From a virus, in the IMG/VR virus record IMGVR_UViG_3300037076_000014, positions 1-23,565 of that record: a DNA stretch of 23,565 bases. One strand, written 5' to 3'. Both the position numbers and the translations under genes were made by a program. Each line of letters starts with the position of its first letter. Position 1 is the stretch's first letter. Shown one piece after another: positions 15,172-23,095 of the stretch. The notes beneath the pieces were generated by a model. The model was given only the letters and a program-made list of their open reading frames with translations, was not told the origin of the DNA and made no database searches.

Positions 15172-16185
15172 ATGAACAGTCAACAATCTAATATGAAAGA
15201 ACAAGTTATATGGGAAGAAAAAAACTCCACCGAACCATTGCAGAATTGCGAGAACAATCAAACAATCGTTCCAAACGATACTACCAACGAAATAAAGAAC
15301 AAATTTGTGAAGGGCGAATGCAACGATACTGGAAAGAAGTGGGTAAAAAAATGCCCTGAATGTGGGGGAGAGATGAGGTATAGTAGCGAGCCGTCTCTAA
15401 AACGTTCTATTAAAAATAATAGTATATGTAATAAATGTTATGCAAATTCACTTAGATTACCACCTCAAACAGATGGATGGACAAGGAGTTGCCCCGAATG
15501 CGGTGATAGTATTATTTTTGCTTCACAGGGTTGTTGGTATAATTCTAAAAAAATTAATAGTAAGTGTAAAAAGTGTCGGGTCAATGCACGTAGATTACAA
15601 ATTCCAATAAATGGATGGAGCCGAGAATGTCCATCGTGCAAAAATACGGTTATATATACACAAAAAAGTCATTTAAAATATGCAAATAAACACAATTCTA
15701 TTTGTCGAGATTGTTTTGAGATGTCCAAAATGCCCATTGGTGGATGGGTAAAGATATGTCCTGAATGTAAGGAAACTCAAATATACGGCACTAAAAAATC
15801 ATTGGATGCGGCAATAAAAAATAATAGTTCATGTAATGATTGCGCTGCGAAAATATGTGGTGCCTATTTGACGACACGATATAATCCCAGCGCATGTGTT
15901 TTTATGGATACTTATGGTAGTCTGAATGGATACATATTTCAGCATGCCAAAAATATTCGAGAGTATCAAGTCGGGCGATATTTTTTGGATGGATATGATA
16001 AAGACAAGAATGTCGTATTTGAATATGATGAACAACATCATTTTAGAGGCGGGAAGTTGATGCCAAAAGATATAGTCCGACAATCTAAAATTATTGAATT
16101 GATTCGTCCAACTGCATTTTTTAGATATAATGAACCTAAGAAAATATTAACCGAAGTAATAAGTGGGAAAGAAATCAAATTATGA
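15172..16185 (+). CDS. Homing endonuclease with four tandem zinc ribbons
   Basis: A 337-residue protein. After a polar N-terminus come four zinc ribbons with identical internal spacing (CxxC, 21 residues, CxxC): C61/64-C86/89, C107/110-C132/135, C153/156-C178/181 and C196/199-C221/224. Each starts with W(V/T/S)(K/R)xCPxC and has a similar IY/IF strand, so they are internal duplications, 46, 46 and 43 residues apart. The C-terminal part (about 240-325) is a Vsr-like or PD-(D/E)xK nuclease core: YFLDGYD, VVFEYDEQHH, IVRQSKIIELI, FFRYN. It is related to the endonuclease at 1503-2291, which has one ribbon. The ribbons probably set DNA specificity. Its TGA overlaps the ATG of the hub gene (ATGA), so it is inserted exactly upstream of that gene. 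Confidence 0.8.
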   Translation: MNSQQSNMKEQVIWEEKNSTEPLQNCENNQTIVPNDTTNEIKNKFVKGECNDTGKKWVKKCPECGGEMRYSSEPSLKRSIKNNSICNKCYANSLRLPPQTDGWTRSCPECGDSIIFASQGCWYNSKKINSKCKKCRVNARRLQIPINGWSRECPSCKNTVIYTQKSHLKYANKHNSICRDCFEMSKMPIGGWVKICPECKETQIYGTKKSLDAAIKNNSSCNDCAAKICGAYLTTRYNPSACVFMDTYGSLNGYIFQHAKNIREYQVGRYFLDGYDKDKNVVFEYDEQHHFRGGKLMPKDIVRQSKIIELIRPTAFFRYNEPKKILTEVISGKEIKL

Positions 16186-18905
16186 ATTTTAAAATAGATC
16201 CGATAATTCCATGGGCACCCGCCGCATTTCCCCAAAACATAAAGAGTGAACTAATGCGGCGTGAGGGCAACCGGTCGTTTAATTATGTGAAGGACGTTGA
16301 TGGTAATTGGGGAGATTCTGATGGGGCGTGGTCTACTGCGAAGGGGCCGATGGTCAGTTGGTGCCGCATTACTTCAAATGGACAAGGTCGAGAGAGAGAT
16401 AATAATGGAAAATTATTAGACCCAAAAGATATTAAGCCGGGATTTATTTTTTCCGGTGGTAAAGATTTTTACCAGACGTATGGGTTCGGTAAGACAGCAA
16501 ATTCAAATAGCAGGGGAAATGAACAAGTAATTGGATATCAACCCAATGCTTGGAATACCCCTCATATAATAAATAACGATAAGACTAATGCTTACCCAGT
16601 AAATGTGCCTTGTCCCGAAATAAGTAGTATCAATGTGGAAATCCAAAAAGAGTTGTATAGACGTGCAACCATAGAATGGGTTTGTTTTTCTAAGGCACAA
16701 TTAGAATATATGACGCCTTATTTTTTAGTGCCGGGAATTTCCTGTGTATTAGAATGGGGGTGGAATCATTATAATCCTGATTGTTTATTGGATGTTGCCG
16801 AAACAAAAAAATTAAAAGATTTAATGAATAATCCCTATCTATTATATACCGATCATATATTAAAATCCAATGGTAATTATGATGTGATGATTGGAATTGT
16901 AACAAATTTCGATTGGTCGATTGAAGGTAATAAATTTAAATGTAAAACGGAAATTACATCAAGAGATAGAATTTATGCTGGATTAGTAACAAAAGCGACT
17001 ATCGAACAAGCCGAGACATTATTTGATATTAATGGAAATGAACTTCCTGAAAGTCAAAAAGAACCACCTAAATTTATAATGGGTAGTTTAGAAGAGTTTA
17101 TTAAGAATGATATAATGTCAATTAAAGATGTTGCCAATAAACAATCAGATTTACATATGTATCTCATTGAGCAAGAGTCAGTTGCGGCTGGACTGAGACC
17201 TGCAACACCAGCCGATATTGCACCAACATTTGCAGTTACTAATAGAAGTCACAATCAAAAAGTATTGGTAAAAGATGGAGTTCATTATGCTGGAAATTAT
17301 TTATATGATAAGATAACTTCTAATTCTAATTTAAATAATGTCAGTAACTTTATAAATTATGTTCGAGAAAGTCATCCCGATAATTGGAAAGAATATGTTT
17401 ATGGAATATTCTTTGGTCGAAATACAGACAAATCATCGACATCTACTATCGACAGAAAATATTCCGCTGCGGGTAAAGATTTTGACAGGGAAAAGCAAGA
17501 TGAGTTGTGGTTGAATTTCGGGTTAGTTGTTGATATTTTAAATTATCACGCTTCCCATCTTAAATTTGGAGATGCCGAAGTATTTAAAATATCAGTTGAC
17601 GATATTAAAATAACGGCACATAAAAATATGATATCGACTGATGGTGGGGCGTTGTTAATACCAAATTCAGTGGCACCAAAATATTTTTATGGAAGTGCAT
17701 TATTAGCAACTGAAAATTTATCAAAAGAAGAAACTGACAATCTAAAAAATGCATCTAAATCATATAAGTTTGACGATGAATCATTTGCAGATCGTAAGTT
17801 ATCTGATGTTTGTTTACAACTAAATCATGTGGTTTACCGAGACGATTTAAATGAATTGATTAATAAAGTTCGAATTGAGAATTCAAGTAACCGGGCATTT
17901 ACTAAACGAGATTTCTCATTTCCATCCACCGATGCGACAAAATTTGACGACGGCTATCTAAAAGATTTATACGTGAATGTGAACCTCTTAACTTTACTAA
18001 CTAAAAATTCTGATATAAAAACATATACTGAATTTATTGAGTCTCTACTAGCAAGTATTTCGTCGGCATGTGGAAATTTCTGGGATTTGAAATTAGTTTC
18101 GGCAGCAGGAGACCCCGATATAACGAAACCGTCTACGATGAAAATAATCGATACTAAATATGTTCCAAAAAATACAACGGGAGAACAACCATATACATTT
18201 AAATATATGTCGGATGAGAATATTCTATTGGGGATGGAGTTCCACCCAATTCTCAGCAATGCCGTTGCAATTCGAACAATTTATGCTCCGACGGATAATA
18301 CAAAATCAAATAAAATACGACTTAATAATGGGAGTAACGAATTATTAGATTATAAATTTAAAGATCGGCTTACTATTGATGATAGTATTAAAACACCAAC
18401 AGTAAAAAATTCTCCCGATTCTAAAATTAAATTAGGAATTCTAAAACAATTACAAGTTTTAACTCCCACCGATAAAATGTATCAGATGACGACACGAGAA
18501 CCAATGACTGCTGGCCAGTTACAATACGCCAATGCTCATCCAGAAATGATACAAGGAAAAACAGTCGTTGATACTGATAGTGGTAATATTATAGTTCGAC
18601 GATTAGTTCTTCCTAATACAGATTTATTGAATATGCTATTTGACGATGGAGATTATGAGGGAAATACTGGTTATACTGGAATAATGCCGAACATAAAAGC
18701 AACATTTACATTACAAGGAATCGGTGGATTACGAACATTCCAAATGTTCTTAGTTGATTTACCCGAACCTTATTCTAAAGAAAATATTGTATTTCGTATA
18801 ACTAATGTTACTGAAACTCTCTCAAAAGGACAATGGACAACCACCATCGTAGCAGGAATTATTCCGTTAAGGGGATATATCAAAACAAAACTAGGTTTAA
18901 AATAA
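16182..18905 (+). CDS. Baseplate hub-like structural protein
   Basis: A 907-residue protein starting in an ATGA overlap with the endonuclease stop. The N-terminal half includes ISSINVEIQKELYRRATIEW (148-167), MTPYFLVPGISCVLEWGWNHYNP (177-199) and a YDVMIGIVTNFDWSIEGNKF segment with CKTEITSRDRIYAGL, a fold of the kind seen in hub proteins. The C-terminus has IKATFTLQGIGGLRTFQMFLV, LPEPYSKENIVFRITNVTETL and GQWTTTIVAGIIPLRGYIK, which resembles the end of gp27/GpD-type hub domains. It probably forms the centre of the baseplate together with the two preceding structural proteins. No lysozyme motif was seen. The T4 equivalent cannot be named with certainty. Confidence 0.7.
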   Translation: MNFKIDPIIPWAPAAFPQNIKSELMRREGNRSFNYVKDVDGNWGDSDGAWSTAKGPMVSWCRITSNGQGRERDNNGKLLDPKDIKPGFIFSGGKDFYQTYGFGKTANSNSRGNEQVIGYQPNAWNTPHIINNDKTNAYPVNVPCPEISSINVEIQKELYRRATIEWVCFSKAQLEYMTPYFLVPGISCVLEWGWNHYNPDCLLDVAETKKLKDLMNNPYLLYTDHILKSNGNYDVMIGIVTNFDWSIEGNKFKCKTEITSRDRIYAGLVTKATIEQAETLFDINGNELPESQKEPPKFIMGSLEEFIKNDIMSIKDVANKQSDLHMYLIEQESVAAGLRPATPADIAPTFAVTNRSHNQKVLVKDGVHYAGNYLYDKITSNSNLNNVSNFINYVRESHPDNWKEYVYGIFFGRNTDKSSTSTIDRKYSAAGKDFDREKQDELWLNFGLVVDILNYHASHLKFGDAEVFKISVDDIKITAHKNMISTDGGALLIPNSVAPKYFYGSALLATENLSKEETDNLKNASKSYKFDDESFADRKLSDVCLQLNHVVYRDDLNELINKVRIENSSNRAFTKRDFSFPSTDATKFDDGYLKDLYVNVNLLTLLTKNSDIKTYTEFIESLLASISSACGNFWDLKLVSAAGDPDITKPSTMKIIDTKYVPKNTTGEQPYTFKYMSDENILLGMEFHPILSNAVAIRTIYAPTDNTKSNKIRLNNGSNELLDYKFKDRLTIDDSIKTPTVKNSPDSKIKLGILKQLQVLTPTDKMYQMTTREPMTAGQLQYANAHPEMIQGKTVVDTDSGNIIVRRLVLPNTDLLNMLFDDGDYEGNTGYTGIMPNIKATFTLQGIGGLRTFQMFLVDLPEPYSKENIVFRITNVTETLSKGQWTTTIVAGIIPLRGYIKTKLGLK

Positions 18906-18907
18906 TC

Positions 18908-18936
18908 TTGATTTTCTTTTCTTGATATGTTATAGT
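18908..18936 (+). promoter_or_regulatory. Sigma70-like promoter for the DNA polymerase gene
   Basis: TTGATT (18908-18913), a 17-bp spacer and TATAGT (18931-18936) are followed by the ATG at 18944 after 7 nt. The transcript would start at about the start codon. It marks the switch from the late baseplate block to replication genes. Confidence 0.6.
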
Positions 18937-18943
18937 AGTCAAA

Positions 18944-20296
18944 ATGGTTGAAAATTCTAAAGATTTAGAAGATTTTATCTCCTCAATTGGAGATAATGAT
19001 GAATTGTTTTTACATCCTATTTTATCAGATACTAAAATCCATCCGGCGCAGAATAAAATAAGTGTAATTTTCATCAAACATAAGAAAAAAACTTATTGGT
19101 TATCTTTTAATCATCCCGATTCGATTTGTGATGATGATACTAAATTGATGTTTATAAATTTCATACAGAATTCAAAAAATATAAAGTGGGTAGTTGATAA
19201 AAAATCATTTTTACAGATACTACCATGTAATAATTTGAAGGATATTAATTTGAGTAAGTATTTAACGAATAATACTACTATTAATATGGAAGAATATTCA
19301 ACATCGGCTCATGATTTTATTTATCGACAGTATCAATCATTTCCTAATATTAATTTGTCAATTCCTCTTTTAAAACATTTAGAATTATTTGAGGAATTAT
19401 ATGATGATGTAAAATCAACCATTAAAAAATTCGTAATAGACGATAAAGCATATGACTCTGTTAATGATATTATTATTCCAACTTTAAGTATGGTTGAGAG
19501 AAATGGCGTTTATGTTGACCCCACCATTTTTAAGGATAAGTATGATAAATTACCGGATAAAGATAATTTAGTTTATACGAGATATAACTTATGGACTTCA
19601 ACAGGAAGACCTTCTAATGCCTTTGATGGTATAAATTATGCTGCCATTAAAAAAGAAGATGGATCAAGAAATGCCTTTAAATCTCGTTATGGTAAGGATG
19701 GATCAATGGTATTGATTGACTACACTTCGTTTTTTCCACATATAATTTGCTGGTTGACTAAACACTTCTTACCGGTAGGAACTGATATATATGCTTATTT
19801 AGCAGGATTATATTTCCAAGTAAAAGAACCAACCCCCGAACAAATTAAAGAAGCCAAGACAATTACTTTCCGACAATTATTCGGTGGCATTGAAGAGAAG
19901 TATTCTCATATTAAATACTTTAAAAATCTAAAAGGATATATGGACGAACAGTGGGAATTCTTCCAAAAAAATAATTATATTGAAACTCCCTTATTTAAAA
20001 GAAAAATAAGCTCGGCACACATTCAAGAACCAAGCTCTCATAAAATATTTAATTATATTTTACAGGCTACAGAAGGAGAAATAGCAATATCTCGATTGAA
20101 AGAGGTATTGATATATTTAAAAAATAAGAGAACGATTCCCGTTTTGTATACTTATGATAGCGTGTTATATGATTTTTATAAGCCAGACGGTTATGAATTG
20201 CTCGATGAAATTTACAAAATAATGAGCTTTGATAATATATTCCCGATGAAAATATATGACGGAAATTCTTATGGAGAATTGATGTTGAAATATTAA
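18944..20296 (+). CDS. Compact family A (PolA-type) DNA polymerase
   Basis: A 450-residue protein, about half the size of E. coli Pol I. Residues 1-165 look like a worn-down 3'-5' exonuclease fold without the usual acidic residues. Residues 170-195 (IIIPTLSMVERNGVYVD) match the segment before the thumb, but the thumb itself is almost absent. The polymerase core is well kept: STGRPS (R222), motif A MVLIDYTSFFPHI (D259), helix O AKTITFRQLFGG (K305, F309, F313), NYILQ (N370, Q374, equivalent to N845 and Q849 of Pol I) and motif C LYTYDSVLYD (D405). In motif C the usual HDE is YDS, so the second acid is replaced by Ser406. Both metal-binding Asp are present, so catalysis is plausible. It starts the replication block and has its own sigma70-like promoter. 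Confidence 0.85.
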   Translation: MVENSKDLEDFISSIGDNDELFLHPILSDTKIHPAQNKISVIFIKHKKKTYWLSFNHPDSICDDDTKLMFINFIQNSKNIKWVVDKKSFLQILPCNNLKDINLSKYLTNNTTINMEEYSTSAHDFIYRQYQSFPNINLSIPLLKHLELFEELYDDVKSTIKKFVIDDKAYDSVNDIIIPTLSMVERNGVYVDPTIFKDKYDKLPDKDNLVYTRYNLWTSTGRPSNAFDGINYAAIKKEDGSRNAFKSRYGKDGSMVLIDYTSFFPHIICWLTKHFLPVGTDIYAYLAGLYFQVKEPTPEQIKEAKTITFRQLFGGIEEKYSHIKYFKNLKGYMDEQWEFFQKNNYIETPLFKRKISSAHIQEPSSHKIFNYILQATEGEIAISRLKEVLIYLKNKRTIPVLYTYDSVLYDFYKPDGYELLDEIYKIMSFDNIFPMKIYDGNSYGELMLKY

Positions 20297-20303
20297 ATAA
20301 ATT

Positions 20304-20426
20304 ATGAGAAAATTACCGAAAATTAAACAACGATTAATAATTCCGAATAAACATATTTGGAAAGATAGATATGAATGGTATCATTCCCGACTGTTTAATA
20401 TTGAATTATTGGGAAATGCTATTTGA
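20304..20426 (+). CDS. Small basic ORF after the polymerase gene
   Basis: A 40-residue ORF 7 nt after the polymerase stop, beginning MRKLPKIKQRLIIP. It is Lys/Arg-rich at the start and contains WKDRYEWYHSRLF. No family is recognised. A +1 shift near its end would continue into the next ORF (20431), so a damaged longer gene or a sequencing error is possible. Confidence 0.35.
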   Translation: MRKLPKIKQRLIIPNKHIWKDRYEWYHSRLFNIELLGNAI

Positions 20427-20430
20427 CGAT

Positions 20431-20502
20431 ATGAAAACATGTAAGGAACGAGGAAGAATGTTTGGTTATCGAGAAGAAATATTATTCGATACTATCTTAT
20501 GA
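20431..20502 (+). CDS. Very small ORF, coupled to the HExxH gene
   Basis: A 23-residue ORF (MKTCKERGRMFGYREE and on) whose TGA overlaps the ATG of the next gene (ATGA). It could be a leader for translational coupling or the tail of a split gene together with 20304-20426. Confidence 0.25.
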   Translation: MKTCKERGRMFGYREEILFDTIL

Positions 20503-20930
20503 TTATATTGCGTTACATTCATTGTTATTGGTTGATGATTTATCTTTCTATAACAGAAGGAATATGGAGAATTCCTAAATTGACATTATCACCTGATAAT
20601 TACCCCGCACATGTTTCAATGTATAATAAACGTCACATTACAATTTGCAATGATATTATGTATCTGGAAGTGTTTTACCACGAATGGAGACACTTTTATC
20701 AAGATATTACCGATACATGTAACTATCACGATTATAATTTTGAACGATATACCAGATATAAGGATATATTTTATCAAATGCGGAAGAATACGTTGTTGGC
20801 ACATCATTTTCCAAGAGTTTCTAAAATGTTTAAAAATGAGTTTCTATTTGAAAAAGATGCCATGGAATATCATATTAAAAAATGCCCTAATGGAAAACTA
20901 GCAATATATTTTAAAAAGTTAATGAGTTAA
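20499..20930 (+). CDS. Putative zinc metallopeptidase-like protein (HExxH)
   Basis: A 143-residue protein. It has HITICNDIMYLEVFYHEWRHFYQ (46-68), i.e. an HExxH zinc motif (H61, E62, H65) inside a hydrophobic helix preceded by a beta strand. About 53 residues later comes FEKDAMEYH (117-125), which could supply the third zinc ligand (E118). This arrangement is the minimal zincin layout. The first 20 residues (IILRYIHCYWLMIYLSIT) are hydrophobic and may be a membrane anchor or simply a false extension. It sits between polymerase and virion-type genes. Whether it is a protease, and on which substrate, cannot be told; a non-catalytic zinc protein is possible. Confidence 0.6.
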   Translation: MIILRYIHCYWLMIYLSITEGIWRIPKLTLSPDNYPAHVSMYNKRHITICNDIMYLEVFYHEWRHFYQDITDTCNYHDYNFERYTRYKDIFYQMRKNTLLAHHFPRVSKMFKNEFLFEKDAMEYHIKKCPNGKLAIYFKKLMS

Positions 20931-20953
20931 TATCTACTTTGAGTGATTATTCA

Positions 20954-20963
20954 TATATTTATA
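20954..20963 (+). promoter_or_regulatory. Late-type TATATTTATA box, 6 nt before ATG 20970
   Basis: A perfect copy of the box; the 6-nt gap again leaves no room for a Shine-Dalgarno sequence. Confidence 0.5.
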
Positions 20964-20969
20964 TGATAT

Positions 20970-21647
20970 ATGAATAATATAATAGATTACATTTTATCGG
21001 AAGTTTCTTTGGATGATAGGGTTAATGGAATATTTTTAATGGAAAATAATATTCACATGGATGTTCTACGGGAATATTTAATAGAACATGGAATTCCTAG
21101 AGATGAAGTCCTAGAAATGACTAATAAAATGGTAGAAGGAAACTACCCTGACAGGCAGATTTTTAGATCTGATACCGGGCAGTTAGTAACGTTTCCCTCT
21201 CCCGAATATAAAGCAAAAGCCATTAAAGAAAATCCCGGTAAATATACTGAACAAGACCCCAATCCTAAAAAAGATGTTCCGGCTGAACCAACAGAAAAAC
21301 CTATTCAAAATACAGAAGAACCATCGTCGGCACCATTAAAACAAGAACCTATTCCAACAGAAAAAACACCTAATATATTTGAACCTCAACAATCTTTAAA
21401 AGTTGAACCTATTAATCAACAACAATCACCAACACAACAAGCCCAACCAATTCAACCATTACCTAAAACTCCTCAAGCAATTGCGGCAGAAAAAGAATAT
21501 ATTAATCAAATATTTGATACAGATAATAATAACCTATCCAATTTAACTCCAACATTGGCCGAACAATTAAAAGTTCTTTATAAAAATGCTGATGAATTAG
21601 GTCTTCGAGAAGCCGTAACATTTTTAACCAAATATGTTAAGCCATAA
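20970..21647 (+). CDS. Conserved phage protein with Pro/Gln-rich linker
   Basis: A 225-residue protein. The N-terminal domain (about 1-90) has LDDRVNGIFLMENNIHMDVLREYLIEHGI and ends TFPSPEYKAKAIKENPGKY, a pattern that recurs in hypothetical proteins of large myoviruses. Residues 95-165 are a disordered linker rich in Pro, Gln, Glu and Thr. A short helical domain (about 167-225) closes the protein. It has a late-type box directly upstream, so late expression and a virion role are inferred. No enzyme motif is present and the function is unknown. Confidence 0.7.
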   Translation: MNNIIDYILSEVSLDDRVNGIFLMENNIHMDVLREYLIEHGIPRDEVLEMTNKMVEGNYPDRQIFRSDTGQLVTFPSPEYKAKAIKENPGKYTEQDPNPKKDVPAEPTEKPIQNTEEPSSAPLKQEPIPTEKTPNIFEPQQSLKVEPINQQQSPTQQAQPIQPLPKTPQAIAAEKEYINQIFDTDNNNLSNLTPTLAEQLKVLYKNADELGLREAVTFLTKYVKP

Positions 21648-21653
21648 GTCGTT

Positions 21654-21663
21654 GATATTTATA
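21654..21663 (+). promoter_or_regulatory. Late-type GATATTTATA box, 7 nt before ATG 21671
   Basis: It matches the box at all but the first base and lies in the 23-nt gap between two genes. Confidence 0.45.
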
Positions 21664-21670
21664 TACATAT

Positions 21671-22081
21671 ATGACATATAAACGCCAATTATTATGCACC
21701 TTTTCTAAAGTTAATAACATCGATAAAACTATTGAACTGATTAAAAATACGTATAAAGATTTTAATGATAAGATATTCATATTCTCCAATTCAAATGAAT
21801 CATCCGACGTTTATCTGACCTATAATATCACGAATAATATAGAGAAAATTCCTAACACCATTTTAATTCATCGAAAAAAAGATTACAACACTCTCTACAC
21901 AATTAATAGCCTCAATCAGTTAATTCGTGACGAAAACGGCGGCATTTTAGATAAATCATTCATCGTTCAATGGGATTTATATCAAAATTGTCTCATAATC
22001 AATGGGGAAATATCTGTCAAAATAATCCCACTTTCATTACTCCGAATAGAACATTCTCACAAATATTTTAAAAAAAGTTGA
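21671..22081 (+). CDS. Conserved phage protein of unknown function
   Basis: A 136-residue protein. Recognisable segments are LLCTFSKVNNIDKTIELIKNTY, KIFIFSNSNESSDVYLTYNI, NTILIHRKKDYNTLYTINSLNQLI and GGILDKSFIVQWDLYQN. This looks like a small alpha/beta protein often seen in hypothetical genes of T4-like phages. There are no Cys clusters, membrane segments or catalytic motifs. It lies between a virion-type gene and the gp32-like gene and has its own late-type box. No function is proposed. Confidence 0.65.
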   Translation: MTYKRQLLCTFSKVNNIDKTIELIKNTYKDFNDKIFIFSNSNESSDVYLTYNITNNIEKIPNTILIHRKKDYNTLYTINSLNQLIRDENGGILDKSFIVQWDLYQNCLIINGEISVKIIPLSLLRIEHSHKYFKKS

Positions 22082-22114
22082 GTATTTTTCAATTTTTTGT
22101 TATTCTCATCAATA

Positions 22115-22157
22115 GTTATAAGTGATGAAGAAAATATCTGAGATATCGTAACTCATC
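22115..22157 (+). other. Possible RNA pseudoknot upstream of the gp32-like gene
   Basis: GTTA (22115-22118) can pair with TAAC (22149-22152), and GATGA (22124-22128) with TCATC (22153-22157). The pairings cross, as in an H-type pseudoknot, with a small ATATC/GATAT hairpin inside. About 40 nt of A/T-rich, apparently unstructured sequence then leads to the ATG. T4 gene 32 controls its own translation through such a layout. The stems are short, so this is tentative. Confidence 0.3.
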
Positions 22158-22196
22158 AAAAATAATTAAAAACTTAACAATTAAAAAATTAAAATT

Positions 22197-23030
22197 ATGG
22201 CATTTAACATTGAAAAACTTAAAAACTTAAAGAAACAAGTAGACGACGGTTCCGATAGAGCAAAGCTTAGTAAACTTATCTGGAAACCTAGCAATCCTTC
22301 CACTCAAATTCGCATTGTAAATTACAGACCTCTAGGTCAGGAGGCAGACCATCCGTTTATTGAATTGGGGTTCTATTATGGAGTCGGGGGCCGCACGTAT
22401 TTGGCACCACAAACCTTCGGTAAGGCCGATCCTATGCAAGAATATATTGACGAATGTCTTCAATCTAATGATCCAGTTCTCAAGGATTTTGCCAAGAAGA
22501 ATTCGGCGAAACAACGTTGGTTCGTGCCAATTTTGGTGCGTGGAGAGGAAAAGGACGGAATCAAATTCTGGGGATTCAGTAATACTATTTATAAGAAGCT
22601 ATTGTCCCTCTTATCTCAAGATGATGGGAGTGTTCTATCATTAACAGATGGACATGATGTAATTGTAACGTATGTAAAGGATGCCAAGACATTACCCAAT
22701 GGTCAAAAGATCCCCGACATTGATGTTAATCCCGTATTGAAGAGTTCAATGGCTGTTTCTCCTTCTGATAAGGAAGCAATGGAAAGTATCAAAAACCAAC
22801 CTGATATTACGAAGGCATTTTCATTGCCGACGTATGAGGAATTGAAAGACGCAATTGATAAGTGGCTCAATCCTGAAGGTGAAAATCCGTCTGCCGAAGA
22901 GCAAGAAAAGGCCGCAACTGCCGCTGATGCTGCCCCCGTAGCAAAAGTAAAAGCCGAAGCAGCAACTCACGTTCCGGCAACTGCTGCTGAAGTTGAAGAC
23001 GAATTCTCGAAGTTTTTTAAGAAAGCTTAA
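22197..23030 (+). CDS. gp32: Single-stranded DNA-binding protein, T4 gp32-like
   Basis: A 277-residue protein. The N-terminus is basic (IEKLKNLKKQ, RAKLSKL), as expected for the part used in cooperative binding. The core (about 25-220) contains WKPSNPSTQIRIVNYR, HPFIELGFYYGVGG, QRWFVPILVRGEEKDGIKFWGFSNTIYKKLLSLL and HDVIVTYVKDAKTLPNGQKIPDIDVNPVLK, the pattern of gp32-type OB folds. It has no Cys cluster for the zinc site of T4 gp32. An Ala/Glu-rich linker leads to an acidic tip (VEDEFSKFF) that should bind replication partners. A long A-rich leader without a Shine-Dalgarno sequence precedes the ATG, and a 14-bp hairpin terminator follows. Confidence 0.88.
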   Translation: MAFNIEKLKNLKKQVDDGSDRAKLSKLIWKPSNPSTQIRIVNYRPLGQEADHPFIELGFYYGVGGRTYLAPQTFGKADPMQEYIDECLQSNDPVLKDFAKKNSAKQRWFVPILVRGEEKDGIKFWGFSNTIYKKLLSLLSQDDGSVLSLTDGHDVIVTYVKDAKTLPNGQKIPDIDVNPVLKSSMAVSPSDKEAMESIKNQPDITKAFSLPTYEELKDAIDKWLNPEGENPSAEEQEKAATAADAAPVAKVKAEAATHVPATAAEVEDEFSKFFKKA

Positions 23031-23047
23031 TACAAATTAAAAATCGT

Positions 23048-23084
23048 AATTCAGGAGAAGTTGAAATATTACTTCTCCTGAATT
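23048..23084 (+). terminator. Terminator hairpin after the gp32-like gene
   Basis: A perfect 14-bp stem (23048-23061 with 23071-23084, core TCAGGAGAAGT) with a 9-nt loop follows the stop codon by 17 nt. The T tract after it is weak (CTTTCT). The stem is nearly symmetrical and could work on either strand. Confidence 0.75.
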
Positions 23085-23095
23085 CTTTCTATTAT

